From: CAZUSO01 sp964622775
GTDB lineage: Bacteria; Bacteroidota; Bacteroidia; Chitinophagales; Chitinophagaceae
DNA: 28,969 nucleotides
Reading direction: 5' to 3'
NCBI GenBank assembly: GCA_964622775.1
Contig: CAZUSO010000036.1
Coordinates: 1 to 28,969 of the forward strand
The notes below the pieces were generated by a model, which was given only the letters and a program-made list of their open reading frames with translations, was not told the origin of the DNA and did not search any database. Made by a program: the position numbers and the translations under genes. Positions 1-8,971 of this stretch are shown here, piece after piece; the stretch's first letter is position 1, and every line of letters begins with the position of its first letter.

Positions 1-65
1 ATGACGGCACGTTTTTTCGGAATGACAAAAAACCTTACACCACATGCAACATTTGAGATACACCC
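1..65. repeat. Right end of a MITE-like repeat, cut by window start
   Basis: These bases match 17486-17550 with only about four differences. That later stretch is the right part of a complete 274-bp element bounded by inverted repeats. The shared part contains TTTTTTCGGAATGACA and ends in the terminal motif GATACACCC. The left part lies outside the window, so the target duplication cannot be checked. It codes for nothing. Confidence 0.7.
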
Positions 66-102
66 TATCAGCATTACTTCACGGCAATTGCCTGCATAGT
101 CT

Positions 103-110
103 TACCTTTG
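103..110 (+). promoter_or_regulatory. Bacteroidota -7 promoter motif for lipA-cinA
   Basis: TACCTTTG fits the Bacteroidota -7 consensus TAnnTTTG. It lies 17 bases before the lipA start codon, giving a short leader. No clear -33 TTTG is visible at the expected spacing. The same octamer occurs upstream of the tRNA and of the GNAT gene. Confidence 0.45.
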
Positions 111-127
111 TTGTACAAGTTTGAATC

Positions 128-1105
128 ATGATAGAATTACCAGTAATTGCTGCTGCAACAGCACATCATAATTCCGCTACGACAGATCATACTGCTGCAC
201 CGGCCATCCCGCAAAAAAGTGGGATTAAAAAACCGGACTGGCTGCGTGTCCGGCTACCGACAGGAGAAGGCTACCGCCATGTGCGCAGCTTGGTGGACAC
301 CCACAAATTACATACCATTTGCGAAAGCGGAAATTGTCCTAATATGGGCGAATGCTGGGGAGCCGGCACCGCCACCTTTATGATTCTCGGCAATATCTGC
401 ACCCGCTCCTGCGGCTTTTGCGCCGTGGCCACCGGGCGGCCTGAACCCGTGGACTGGGATGAACCGCAACGGGTAGCTGAGGCGATCCATTTAATGAAAG
501 TGAAACATGCTGTGATCACCTCGGTTGACCGGGATGAGCTGAAAGATGGTGGCTCCATCATTTGGGCGAACACCATCAAAGCTGTGAAAGCGCTTAATCC
601 CGATACCACGCTGGAAACCCTGATCCCTGACTTTAAAGGCGACCGGGACAACCTGCAGCGCATCATTGACGTAGCGCCGGAAGTAGTTTCCCACAACATA
701 GAAACGGTAGAGCGTCTCACCCGTAAGGTGCGTATCCAGGCAAAATACCACCGTAGCCTTGAGGTGATTCGTAATTTGAAGACAGGAGGCATGCGTACCA
801 AAAGTGGAATTATGCTGGGGCTTGGTGAAGAAAAGGAAGAAGTGCTTCAGTCGCTTCAGGATCTGGCTGATAATGGTTGCGATGTGGTTACACTCGGCCA
901 ATACCTGCAGCCTACCGCCCGGCACCTGCCGGTCGTGCGCTTTGTGCATCCCGATGAATTTTCATTTTATCGGGAGGAAGGCTACAACATGGGCTTAGAC
1001 TATGTGGAAAGCGGCCCCTTAGTGCGCTCTTCCTACCACAGCGAAAAGCATGTTATCCCGGGTTACGGAATCAATCAATGGCGCGCCGCACAGGCCGCCC
1101 TTTAG
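128..1105 (+). CDS. lipA: Lipoyl synthase
   Basis: This is the radical-SAM enzyme that inserts two sulfurs into protein-bound octanoyl groups, making the lipoyl cofactor of 2-oxoacid dehydrogenases and the glycine cleavage system in the cytosol. Both iron-sulfur motifs are intact: the auxiliary cluster CX4CX5C at Cys65/70/76 and the radical-SAM CX3CX2C at Cys91/95/98. The C-terminal RSSYH at residues 300-304 supplies the serine ligand of the auxiliary cluster. At 325 aa the length is normal, apart from a low-complexity N-terminal extension of about 30 residues. The opening MIELPV is, from memory, typical of relatives in this phylum, so the first ATG is kept. cinA follows 12 bases after the stop, suggesting co-transcription. 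Confidence 0.97.
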   Translation: MIELPVIAAATAHHNSATTDHTAAPAIPQKSGIKKPDWLRVRLPTGEGYRHVRSLVDTHKLHTICESGNCPNMGECWGAGTATFMILGNICTRSCGFCAVATGRPEPVDWDEPQRVAEAIHLMKVKHAVITSVDRDELKDGGSIIWANTIKAVKALNPDTTLETLIPDFKGDRDNLQRIIDVAPEVVSHNIETVERLTRKVRIQAKYHRSLEVIRNLKTGGMRTKSGIMLGLGEEKEEVLQSLQDLADNGCDVVTLGQYLQPTARHLPVVRFVHPDEFSFYREEGYNMGLDYVESGPLVRSSYHSEKHVIPGYGINQWRAAQAAL

Positions 1106-1117
1106 CAAGCGGAACTT

Positions 1118-2368
1118 ATGCAATGTATCATTATCACCATCGGCGATGAATTGCTGATCGGTCAAACCATAGACACCAACTCAGCATGGATGGCTCAACG
1201 GCTCAATATGCTGGGCATACAGGTGCTGCGCCGCATCGCTATTGCCGACGACCGCGAGGAAATCATCCGGGCGACAGACGAAGCAAGGGCCTTGGTACCC
1301 TTAGTACTGCTTACGGGAGGGTTGGGACCCACTGCCGACGATATTACCAAACCGGTTTTATGTGAATATTTCAACGGGAAGATGGTCATTAATGAAACGG
1401 TACTCCGTCATATATACAAAATCTTTGCCAGAACCAACCGTCCTGTGCTGCAACGGAACCTGAAACAGGCGGAAGTGCCTGATGTTTGCACGGTGTTGTT
1501 CAACCGCGTAGGCACTGCTCCGGGTATGTGGTTCGAAAAGGAAGGCAGTATCGTTGTGTCCATGCCCGGCGTACCGTTTGAGATGGAGGCTATTATGGAA
1601 GATGAAGTATTACCCCGCTTGTCAAACGGATTCCCGCTTCAGCCCATCGTGCATGAAACCCTGATAGCGGTTGGCATGGGCGAAAGCGCCATTGCCGAAG
1701 CCATTGCGGATCTGGAAAATGCGCTGCCGCCAATTATGCACCTGGCTTATCTTCCCTCCCCCGGATTGGTAAAGCTGCGGCTGACGGCAACCGGCGCCGG
1801 CCGGGAAACGCTGCAGCGGGAGGTGGCCAGACATTCCGGACTTATACAGCAGCGCTTAGGCGATATTGTGGCTTCTACAAAGGATGAGCCGCTGGAAAAG
1901 ATTATTGTGGACTTATTGCGGGAGCATCACCTGACCGTGACCTTTGCGGAAAGCTGCACAGGAGGCTATCTCGCACACCGGCTCACAATGGTGCCTGGTG
2001 CATCGGAAGTGTTCAACGGGTCCATCATTACTTACGCTAATATTGTCAAGCATGCCTGGTTACAGGTGCCGGAAGCGGTATTACAAGAGCAGGGAGCAGT
2101 CAGCGAAGCAGTAGTGCTTCAAATGGCCAGGCGGGCAGGGGAGATGTTTAAGGCCGATATCTCCGTTTCTGTATCCGGCATTTTAGGGCCGGGCGGAGGA
2201 AGCCCTGAAAAACCGGTGGGGCTGGTATGGATAGCGCTATCTGCGGCTCAGGGCACTTATGCCCGTAAATTCCTCTTCCGCCATGATCGCCGCCGAAATA
2301 AAGAGCTCGTATTACATGCCGCATACGACATGATCCGGAAGGAGATACTTTCATGGAATAATGAATAA
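1118..2368 (+). CDS. cinA: CinA-type nicotinamide-nucleotide amidohydrolase
   Basis: A two-domain CinA protein of 416 aa, the usual full length. The N-terminal MoaB/Mog-like domain (COG1058) shows GDELLIGQTIDTNS near residue 9, TGGLGPTADD at 66-75 and GTAPGMW at 132-138. The C-terminal PncC amidohydrolase domain shows FAESCTGG at 276-283 and a GPGGGSPEKPVG loop. The PncC activity converts nicotinamide mononucleotide to nicotinic acid mononucleotide in pyridine nucleotide salvage. The N-terminal domain is linked in the family to ADP-ribose pyrophosphatase activity. The gene starts 12 bases after lipA and probably shares its transcript. No defect is seen. Confidence 0.95.
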   Translation: MQCIIITIGDELLIGQTIDTNSAWMAQRLNMLGIQVLRRIAIADDREEIIRATDEARALVPLVLLTGGLGPTADDITKPVLCEYFNGKMVINETVLRHIYKIFARTNRPVLQRNLKQAEVPDVCTVLFNRVGTAPGMWFEKEGSIVVSMPGVPFEMEAIMEDEVLPRLSNGFPLQPIVHETLIAVGMGESAIAEAIADLENALPPIMHLAYLPSPGLVKLRLTATGAGRETLQREVARHSGLIQQRLGDIVASTKDEPLEKIIVDLLREHHLTVTFAESCTGGYLAHRLTMVPGASEVFNGSIITYANIVKHAWLQVPEAVLQEQGAVSEAVVLQMARRAGEMFKADISVSVSGILGPGGGSPEKPVGLVWIALSAAQGTYARKFLFRHDRRRNKELVLHAAYDMIRKEILSWNNE

Positions 2369-2382
2369 TGGATATTTGCCTA

Positions 2383-2633
2383 TGCCTAAAACAGGTTGAC
2401 AGATTTTATAAATTTTCAAATAGTTCTAATTGAATGTTTGATGCTTTATTTTCATCCCAACTTTGGGTATAAATTTTCACCTTTTTTCTTTTTCTTTTGG
2501 TATTGATAATCTGATTTTCGTATTGTGCCGGACTCAGTCTATCCAAGCTCTGGTGCGGCCTTTGTTCATTGTAAACCCTAACGGCTTTGTCTAATTTTCT
2601 ATTTAACCCACATTGCGCACTACTCCCTTTCAA
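2383..2633 (-). pseudogene. IS3-family transposase (OrfB) 3' remnant
   Basis: Read on the minus strand this is the last part of an IS3-family OrfB integrase. It has YNEQRPHQSLDRLSPAQYE, the hallmark near the C-terminus of the rve domain, followed by a basic tail. Similarity begins only at about KLDKAVRVYN (near 2605), so the catalytic DDE core is gone. Beyond the stop, the stretch around 2383-2402 (TGTCAACCTG on the minus strand) could be the insertion sequence's terminal repeat, but the partner end is missing. It is a non-functional fragment. Confidence 0.7.
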
Positions 2634-2821
2634 ATGTTAAAATTTGGAGTATTTCAAAAATATTTTTGCGATAAATCACGTAGGGTAGGTATAGGCAATT
2701 TTGCCTGGAGTGATTCTGAGGCTGTTCAGGCGGTTTGTAGTGCATAGGGGGTGCGACATTTATAGGAGCATGCTGGTATCTGTATTTCAGGTATACCGGC
2801 AGAATCAATCCCGACACGTGT

Positions 2822-3110
2822 CGCCACGAACCTTATCTGCGTTTGGTAGAAAGCTACCGCAATGCCGATGATCTGGTAACACCCGAGCAGCTCAACCGGA
2901 TTGCCAGGCTGCTTAACGATCGTTAACAACACAAGATTGCGCTTTTTGAATACGAGGACGACCTGGTACGCACTTGGGCAAACGACCTCTGGCAGCGCAT
3001 TGTAATATTAACAAATATCGCAAATCCGAACTACAGAAATTATTGGCCCTCAAATTCCAATTCTTTGACAAAAACACTGCGTATTCTTATGCGGCGTAAA
3101 ATATACAACC
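2822..3110 (+). pseudogene. IS1634-like transposase remnant with in-frame stop
   Basis: Translation from 2822 gives YLRLVESYRNADDLVTPEQL and LNRIARLLNDR, then a stop at 2924-2926. The same frame continues with a stretch containing FEYEDDLVRTWANDLWQRIV. The order (YRLVESYR, then TPEQLN, then ELW-x-I) recalls the N-terminal region of IS1634-type DDE transposases in this phylum. After about 3000 a different frame gives KYRKSELQKLLALKF before a stop. There is no start codon and frames are broken, so this is a decayed piece. The family assignment is from memory of the motif. Confidence 0.5.
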
Positions 3111-3274
3111 AATACCTAAACTTCAGCAGGGTTTATGCTTAAAATTTATACCGGAGTATTGAAATGTACGAATCCCTGCAAAAACAGAAATCTGTATAAC
3201 TTAACATTGGCATCTTCAATTTCCCATCAATCTTCTCCACGACGTAAAGTAAGTTAATGTATTCAAATGAATAA

Positions 3275-4018
3275 TCAATGCGGAAGCTCCAGTCTGACAA
3301 CCGGGGTCTTGATATCATGATAAAACAGAAACTGCCAACCCCCGACAGCGCCTTCCTCCGCCCATTGCTGACGCAGTTCCATAGCCTTTCTGCCATTGTA
3401 ATCATACTTGGCGATATATTTTATCTTCATCTGCTTCCATTGCGGCGCTTCATCGCCGCCGAAAAAAATGGTATTACCGGCATCGTCATCAATCAGGAAT
3501 ACGATATGATTAGGGGCATGGCCACCGGAATGTCGGAACTGAATATAATTGTCTATTGTACCTGCTTCACCGTTCAGAAATTCCACATTTGCTGCGGTTT
3601 TCAACCATTGCAAATCTTCACTGTAATAGGAGGGCATCCCAGTTTTATCAGCATATTCCAGCTCCGGTTGATAGATGTAAATGGTGGCATTCGGGAACAA
3701 GCCGGGAACTAATCCTCCCGCATGATCCTTATGCAAATGACTCATTAGAATTTTACTCACCTCTTCGGGTAAAATATTGTGCTGAGCCAGCAAATTTTCC
3801 AGCATGGATTTTCCGTTTTCGTCCGGATGATAAAAACCCAGACCGGTGTCCAGCAGAATGATATCTTTATCATTCACTACTGCAAAGGGCTGCACCTCCA
3901 CCAACAGCGAGCCGGGGGCGCGATCATTTAGTTCATCGGTATTTTCATCAAAAGGATAAAAAATTTTATCGTGACCAATGGTAAAAGTACCCTCGGATAA
4001 CGGGAAGATATTTGTCAT
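3275..4018 (-). CDS. Metallo-beta-lactamase-fold hydrolase
   Basis: A stand-alone MBL-fold protein of 247 aa. The metal-binding signature SHLHKDH falls at His94, His96, Asp98 and His99. A further histidine lies in the SGGHAPNH stretch and an aspartate in FFGGDEAP, so a two-metal centre looks complete. The family includes lactonases, glyoxalases and many unassigned hydrolases, so the substrate is unknown. There is no signal peptide, so it should be cytosolic. The ATG at 4018 (MTNIFPLS) is preferred over a TTG start 33 bases upstream, because a -7 promoter motif overlaps that TTG. The gene lies 270 bases past the SGNH lipoprotein on the same strand and is probably a separate unit. Confidence 0.85.
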   Translation of the reverse strand: MTNIFPLSEGTFTIGHDKIFYPFDENTDELNDRAPGSLLVEVQPFAVVNDKDIILLDTGLGFYHPDENGKSMLENLLAQHNILPEEVSKILMSHLHKDHAGGLVPGLFPNATIYIYQPELEYADKTGMPSYYSEDLQWLKTAANVEFLNGEAGTIDNYIQFRHSGGHAPNHIVFLIDDDAGNTIFFGGDEAPQWKQMKIKYIAKYDYNGRKAMELRQQWAEEGAVGGWQFLFYHDIKTPVVRLELPH

Positions 4019-4048
4019 AATCCTGATTGTCAAATTGAACGAAACATA

Positions 4049-4056
4049 CAAAATTA
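4049..4056 (-). promoter_or_regulatory. -7 promoter motif for the MBL hydrolase
   Basis: Minus-strand TAATTTTG matches TAnnTTTG and sits about 30 bases upstream of the ATG at 4018. It would give a leader of roughly 24 bases. No -33 TTTG is visible. Confidence 0.4.
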
Positions 4057-4291
4057 GGCATCCTTATCGAATAGCCATTCCGTATTCTTTATTGGGATAT
4101 ACAACACACAAAATACTATCCTTCATGATTGAGATAACGAAAGATTGAAGGAATGACAAAATATTTTGTGGTCATTATCATGACTTATTGTTAGCGAAAA
4201 CACAAGGCGAAAAGCATACTCTTCGGCGAGAAAAGGATATGCACCGGAAAGGAATTCTTTCCCAATGTTCAATTACCTATATCCCCAAGCC

Positions 4292-5602
4292 TTATGGTAG
4301 CAATACGCCATTATATTTCAGAATGTCTGTTTCCGGAATCGTTGCCTGATAAGTGGCATTAATTACACGGATAATTTCATTAGCCACGATGGCGTAACCC
4401 CGTGGCGTAAGATGAATGCCGTCCAGCGAAAAAGCGCCGCCGCTGATATATGTTGTGGAAAAAGTAACGTTATTCCATTGATACCCTGATGCCAGGGTTT
4501 TCATGAAAGCATTGGCATCAACCAGCCCCAGGTGATGTCTGGCTGCATTTTCGGCAATGACCTGGTTAAATTGCTGCGTAGCGTTTCTCACATGACTCAC
4601 CTCATCGGCGGACAAAACATATTCGGCAGGAATGGGGCGGGAACCGCCCCAGTCGCCGCATCTTAAAGAATCACCCGGCACGGTAATGAGCACATATTCA
4701 CCCGGCTGTAGTTGTCGTACGCCGCCGGGCATCGCCGGATCAGCAGTCACATAATAGTTGTCTCCTTCGGAAAAGCTCAGTCCGGCAGTAGCATATTGGG
4801 TTGTCAGGGCAGCGGCCCGGTCGGCAGTCAGTTGCAGCCCTTTCGGATCAATGGTTGTAAAAAAAGGAATCGCCGTCACATCAGGAATGTTGATGAGCAC
4901 GCCTTTAGCGTCTTGCGCAACTAATTTCTCTATCACCAGATCATAGCTTTGTTTAAATGCATTTAGCGGAGAAATATCGGAAAGCCCAGGCCCCGAAGTC
5001 GATCCCACACCACCGTTTGTCGCATAGCCCAGTACATCGTTATTTCCTAACCAGACGGAGAAAAAGGTAGGGTTTTTCATTAGTGCAACATCCAGCGCAG
5101 AAATGTTGGGCGGATTGGGGAAAAAGCGGCGGGCATACGGATTGAAATAACCATATACAGTTAAGGTATAGTCAATACAACGAATTCCCGGAACGCCTAC
5201 ATTGTTGAAAGGCCCCCGGTCTGCAATATTGGTTGCACTGCCGGCAGTGTCGATGCTGCCGGAATAAAACACAGGAGTCGCCGAAGTGTTGCCCTGGCAA
5301 TCCGCAGCATACCCCAAAACTCTTTTTGCATCGGGCCAACCGGAATTGCCCGGCAGCAGCGGCTGGGTAAATTCCCCGCCGCCAACCAGCCGGAATTGTT
5401 CAGCCAGCATTGCAGGATAGGAATTTAACTGGCCGTCACGATACAAGGTTCCGTCCGCATAGCCCGCAGTCAGCGAATTGCCTATGGAAACATAGGTGCT
5501 GAAATCTGCTGAGCCAGGTTGAGGCTGTTCCGGCTCGACTGTAGGTTTGCAGCCGGTAAAGAAAACGCAAAATGCCAGTGCGGCTATAATTAGTTTTTTC
5601 AT
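4292..5602 (-). CDS. SGNH/GDSL-family lipoprotein, likely surface esterase/lipase
   Basis: A 436-aa lipoprotein. Its signal peptide ends in the lipobox FFTGC, with lipidation at Cys18. The SGNH hydrolase blocks are visible: block I SIGNSLTAG with the nucleophile Ser43, a GNND block III, and block V DGIHLTPRGY with Asp394 and His397. Family members are esterases or lipases acting on acyl esters. The gene lies just downstream of fadL at the end of the fatty-acid block, so an inferred role is freeing acyl chains at the cell envelope for FadL import. The 214-base gap from fadL leaves room for a separate promoter. The exact substrate is unknown. Confidence 0.85.
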   Translation of the reverse strand: MKKLIIAALAFCVFFTGCKPTVEPEQPQPGSADFSTYVSIGNSLTAGYADGTLYRDGQLNSYPAMLAEQFRLVGGGEFTQPLLPGNSGWPDAKRVLGYAADCQGNTSATPVFYSGSIDTAGSATNIADRGPFNNVGVPGIRCIDYTLTVYGYFNPYARRFFPNPPNISALDVALMKNPTFFSVWLGNNDVLGYATNGGVGSTSGPGLSDISPLNAFKQSYDLVIEKLVAQDAKGVLINIPDVTAIPFFTTIDPKGLQLTADRAAALTTQYATAGLSFSEGDNYYVTADPAMPGGVRQLQPGEYVLITVPGDSLRCGDWGGSRPIPAEYVLSADEVSHVRNATQQFNQVIAENAARHHLGLVDANAFMKTLASGYQWNNVTFSTTYISGGAFSLDGIHLTPRGYAIVANEIIRVINATYQATIPETDILKYNGVLLP

Positions 5603-5816
5603 CTGAAAATATTTGATCAGTAGTTTGTACAGGTCGGATAGCGCTCAACTAATGCTGTATTGTTCTTGCTTTGTTGGCTTTGTGATTGCTGGCTATCCCG
5701 CCTTGTTCATCTGCTTGTTTTTAATGCGGGTGATAGAAGATGTTTAATTTAGTTTCGGGATATCATTTTCATTTTTTACTTCCGGTAATATATTGCGGTC
5801 TTATTGTGGTTGATGA

Positions 5817-7049
5817 TCAAAATTGATAAGCAATTCCAACAGCAGGAGAAAGACTATTTATCTTATACGCACCTTTAAAACCGGCCGGGTCATAGCTGGT
5901 ATCCCGTACTCCCGTTGTGGTATAATTAATACCGGCCATAATGCTCAGTTTCGGAACCGGGCGGAAGCCTGCGCCACAGGAAAGGCTGATCCGGTTAGCA
6001 TCAACGGCATCTGGTGAAACTAAGTTGTCCTGGGAAGGCGTAGGGTCATAAGCGCCGCCCAGCATTATTTCCCATTTGTCCTTAATGACATAATGACCGC
6101 CAATACGAACTGCCAGCGTGTTTTTGTATGATCGGGGATCCTCCACATCCTGAAGTGCTGTTGTATTTTCTGAAAAATCAAAACGGAGCGAATCGTATGT
6201 ACCCCAAAAAGCATAAACCAAATCTGCCTGAAGCGTGATCGCCTTGCTCAATTTGATTCCCACCCCGCCTGTTAACAGTGCGGGCAATGGCAGTTCCGTT
6301 GAAAATGTTGTGGCCGGGAAACCGGACGCAGCCGCAGAAGCTACGATAAAAGACGCATCACCGTCTTTTACTTTCATGCTTACCGCAGAACGATAGGAAA
6401 GCCCGATATTGATCCGGTCGGAAGCCCTGATTTGCACGCCGGCATTAAACCCGAAGCCCGAAGCCCTGCCTTTTAATTCGGCATGACCATCCCTGCTTTC
6501 CAGATCCTGGAGGGGGATGGCTTTTTCTATGGCCACATTACCCATGGCATAAACAAAGCCTGCACCGACAGAAATCGCCTCATTGATGGCATAGCTTATC
6601 GTGGGCTGTATGAATATGCTGGACAAGGCAATAGATTGTACCATGTAGCGGCCGGTCCAATGCTCATCCCAATGCAGGCTGTTTCCGAATGGCGTATAAA
6701 CACCCAGACCCAGAGCGAGCTTACTGTCTTTTTTTATATTTCCACCGACATAGAGGGCAAAAGGTGTTGCCGTATGCGTTTTGGTATCGTAATAATAGCC
6801 GCCGGTCGGAGTTTGGAGATAACGGACGTGTGGCGATACCACATAGATGCTGCCATAAGCCTGTAAGCCGCCAAGCCGGGCCAGGCTGCCGGGGTTGTAA
6901 AAAATGGATGCAGCATCCCAGGGAATGGCCACGCCGCTGCCGCCCATCGCCATTTGGCGTATGCCTTGCAGGTTGAGCTGAAAGCTTCCCGCAAATGCTG
7001 AAAGGGAAAAGGATACGGCCAGTATTGTCAGGTAAGTTTTTCTGATCAT
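5817..7049 (-). CDS. fadL: FadL/OmpP1/TodX-family outer-membrane hydrophobe transporter
   Basis: A 410-aa outer-membrane beta-barrel of the FadL family, which carries long-chain fatty acids or other hydrophobic compounds across the outer membrane. A cleavable signal peptide ends at AFA (residues 18-20). The mature N-terminus contains the hatch-region pattern with MAMGGSGVAIP and NPGSLARL (about residues 34-59). The chain ends in an aromatic residue, AYQF, as barrels recognised by the BAM machinery do. It sits between the acyl-CoA dehydrogenase and the SGNH lipoprotein, on the same strand as the whole beta-oxidation block, which supports fatty acids as the cargo. Confidence 0.9.
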   Translation of the reverse strand: MIRKTYLTILAVSFSLSAFAGSFQLNLQGIRQMAMGGSGVAIPWDAASIFYNPGSLARLGGLQAYGSIYVVSPHVRYLQTPTGGYYYDTKTHTATPFALYVGGNIKKDSKLALGLGVYTPFGNSLHWDEHWTGRYMVQSIALSSIFIQPTISYAINEAISVGAGFVYAMGNVAIEKAIPLQDLESRDGHAELKGRASGFGFNAGVQIRASDRINIGLSYRSAVSMKVKDGDASFIVASAAASGFPATTFSTELPLPALLTGGVGIKLSKAITLQADLVYAFWGTYDSLRFDFSENTTALQDVEDPRSYKNTLAVRIGGHYVIKDKWEIMLGGAYDPTPSQDNLVSPDAVDANRISLSCGAGFRPVPKLSIMAGINYTTTGVRDTSYDPAGFKGAYKINSLSPAVGIAYQF

Positions 7050-7131
7050 AATATGCGTATTTTGAATAAGACTGATGGTAGCGGGTATGGTTATTTATTA
7101 AAATACCGGCTGCCGTAATTTTGTTTTCGGG

Positions 7132-8936
7132 TTAATAACAATACTGATTCTGATTGATCAGGGCGGCTGCAATCTTCCGGCGCAGCGCAGTAGTGTTGAT
7201 GTCTGCTGTTTTGCAAAAACGCCGCAGCTCCATCAACATCATGCGCTTTTCATCTCCTTCGGCAAAAGCGTTTATGGCATTACGCCCCGCACGCTGAATG
7301 CGCTCCGCAGCATCATAAATATAAACTGAGGCTATAGCCGCTTTTTCATCCTGATATGCAGCATCCGGCATAGCTTTCAGTTTTTCTGCACGCAGCAATA
7401 CGGATTCTGCACTATACAACTCAATCAACATGTCTGCAATATACATCACTACTTCCTGTTCCCGGCTCAATTCTGTCATCAATTTTTGTACGGCACCGCC
7501 GGCTGTCATCAGAATCACTTTCTTAAAGCCTGCAATATATCCTTTTTCTCTAACGAAGGGATCCTCTGCTTCCTTTGCGCTGAAATCAGGAATACTCAGC
7601 AATTCTTTCCTTGCCTGTTTGGCATGGCTGAACAGATCTAATGATCTTTTCATGGCACGTTTCAGCATCATATCTACGACCAACAGGCGGTTGATCTCAT
7701 TGGTACCTTCAAATATCCGGTTGATCCTGGAGTCGCGGTAGGCACGATCCATAGGTGCTTCGGCGCTGTATCCCATTCCGCCGTAAATCTGAACGCCTTC
7801 ATCTGCCACATAATCAAGAGTTTCGGATGCATGCACTTTTATGATAGCGGCTTCAATGGCAAACTCTTCAGCTGCTTTCAATCTGGCCTGCTGCGGTTCC
7901 ATCCCGTTTTTCAAAAAATCGCGGAAGGTGTCTTCAATATTCCGGCTTGCCCGATAGATAATGCTTTCGGTAACATAGGTGCGTATGGCCTGTTCGGCTA
8001 ATTTGCATTGTATAGCCCCGTATTGGGAAATCAGTCTGCCGAACTGGCTGCGTGTATTGGCATAGCGTACCGCATTACTGATAACAACTTTGCAGCCGCC
8101 AAGCGCCGCAGCACCCAGTTTTATCCGGCCGGTGTTGAGGCTATTCACTGCAATCTTAAATCCATTGCCCCGGGCGGACAGCAGGTTTTCGACAGGAACC
8201 TTACAATCATTAAAAAAGACCTGTCGGGTTGAGCTGCCTTTTATACCCATCTTTTTTTCTTCCGCATTCAGACTGATTCCACCAAAGTTTTTTTCTACGA
8301 TAAATGCGCTTAATTTTTCATCATCATCTATCCTGGCAAATACCGTAAAGATATCGGCAAAGCCAGCATTCGTGATCCACATTTTTTGCCCGTTCAGGAG
8401 GTAATATTTTCCGTCAGGACCAAGTGTAGCTTTTGCTTTTCCGCTGTTGGCATCGCTGCCTGCTCCCGGTTCCGTGAGGCAATAGGCACCTTTCCATTCA
8501 CCGCTGATCAGCTTGGGAATGTATTTTTTCCGTTGTGCATCATTACCATAGTATAAGATTGGCAAGGTGCCAATTCCGGAATGCGCCGCATGGGCTACGG
8601 AAAAAGAATGACCGGAGCCTAATGATTCCGTTACCAATATTGCAGTTAAAAAATCCTTTCCCATACCGCCTAATGCTTCTGGTACGGAAATGCCAAGCAG
8701 TCCGAGCCGGCCAGCCTTTTCCATTATGGATTCCATCAGTCCTTCTTCCTGCCTGTCAATGGCATCCAGGTCAGGACGAACTTCTTTTTCAATAAATCCC
8801 GGCACATATCAGCTATCATCCGTTGTTCTTCCTGCCATTCTTCGGGAGTAAAGATGTCGGTGGCAGCAATATCTTTTATTAAAAATTCCCCTCCTTTTAA
8901 AATAGTTGATGTGCTGTTCGGTTCCTGAGTATTCAT
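7132..8936 (-). CDS. fadE: FadE-type acyl-CoA dehydrogenase, disrupted by a one-base frameshift
   Basis: This is the first, FAD-dependent step of beta-oxidation. The main open frame (8805-7132, 557 aa) can begin only at a GTG and lacks the N-terminus. The missing N-terminal part, MNTQEPNSTSTILKGGEF through MIADMCRD, lies in another frame starting at the ATG at 8936. The two join at a short T run (minus strand CGGGATTTATTG, near 8794-8797). One extra T restores CRDFIEKEVRPDLD and gives a 601-aa protein, close to Bacillus FadE. The acyl-CoA dehydrogenase domains are clear (LTEPGAGSD, MWITNAG) and the catalytic Glu lies in RIFEGTNEINR. The gene starts 35 bases after fadA. It is either a real pseudogene, an assembly error or a programmed shift; an error is the simplest reading. 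Confidence 0.88.
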
Positions 8937-8971
8937 CCTGAATGCTTTTAATCATCGTTTTGCTGTTGCAT

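Noticed and set aside
2620..2932. Overlapping minus-strand frames between the transposase remnants
   Set aside because: They have no domains and lie antisense to the IS1634-like fragment.
3278..3861. Two plus-strand open frames opposite the MBL hydrolase
   Set aside because: They are antisense shadows of a gene with clear HxHxDH motifs and have no recognisable domains.
4214..4262. Hairpins after the SGNH gene (GCATA/TATGC, GGAAAG/CTTTCC) as a terminator
   Set aside because: Stems are short and the T tracts are weak, so a terminator is possible but not supported.
8735..8805. GTG at 8805 as a true start for the acyl-CoA dehydrogenase
   Set aside because: The missing N-terminal sequence is present just upstream in another frame and fits the family, so a frameshift explains it better.
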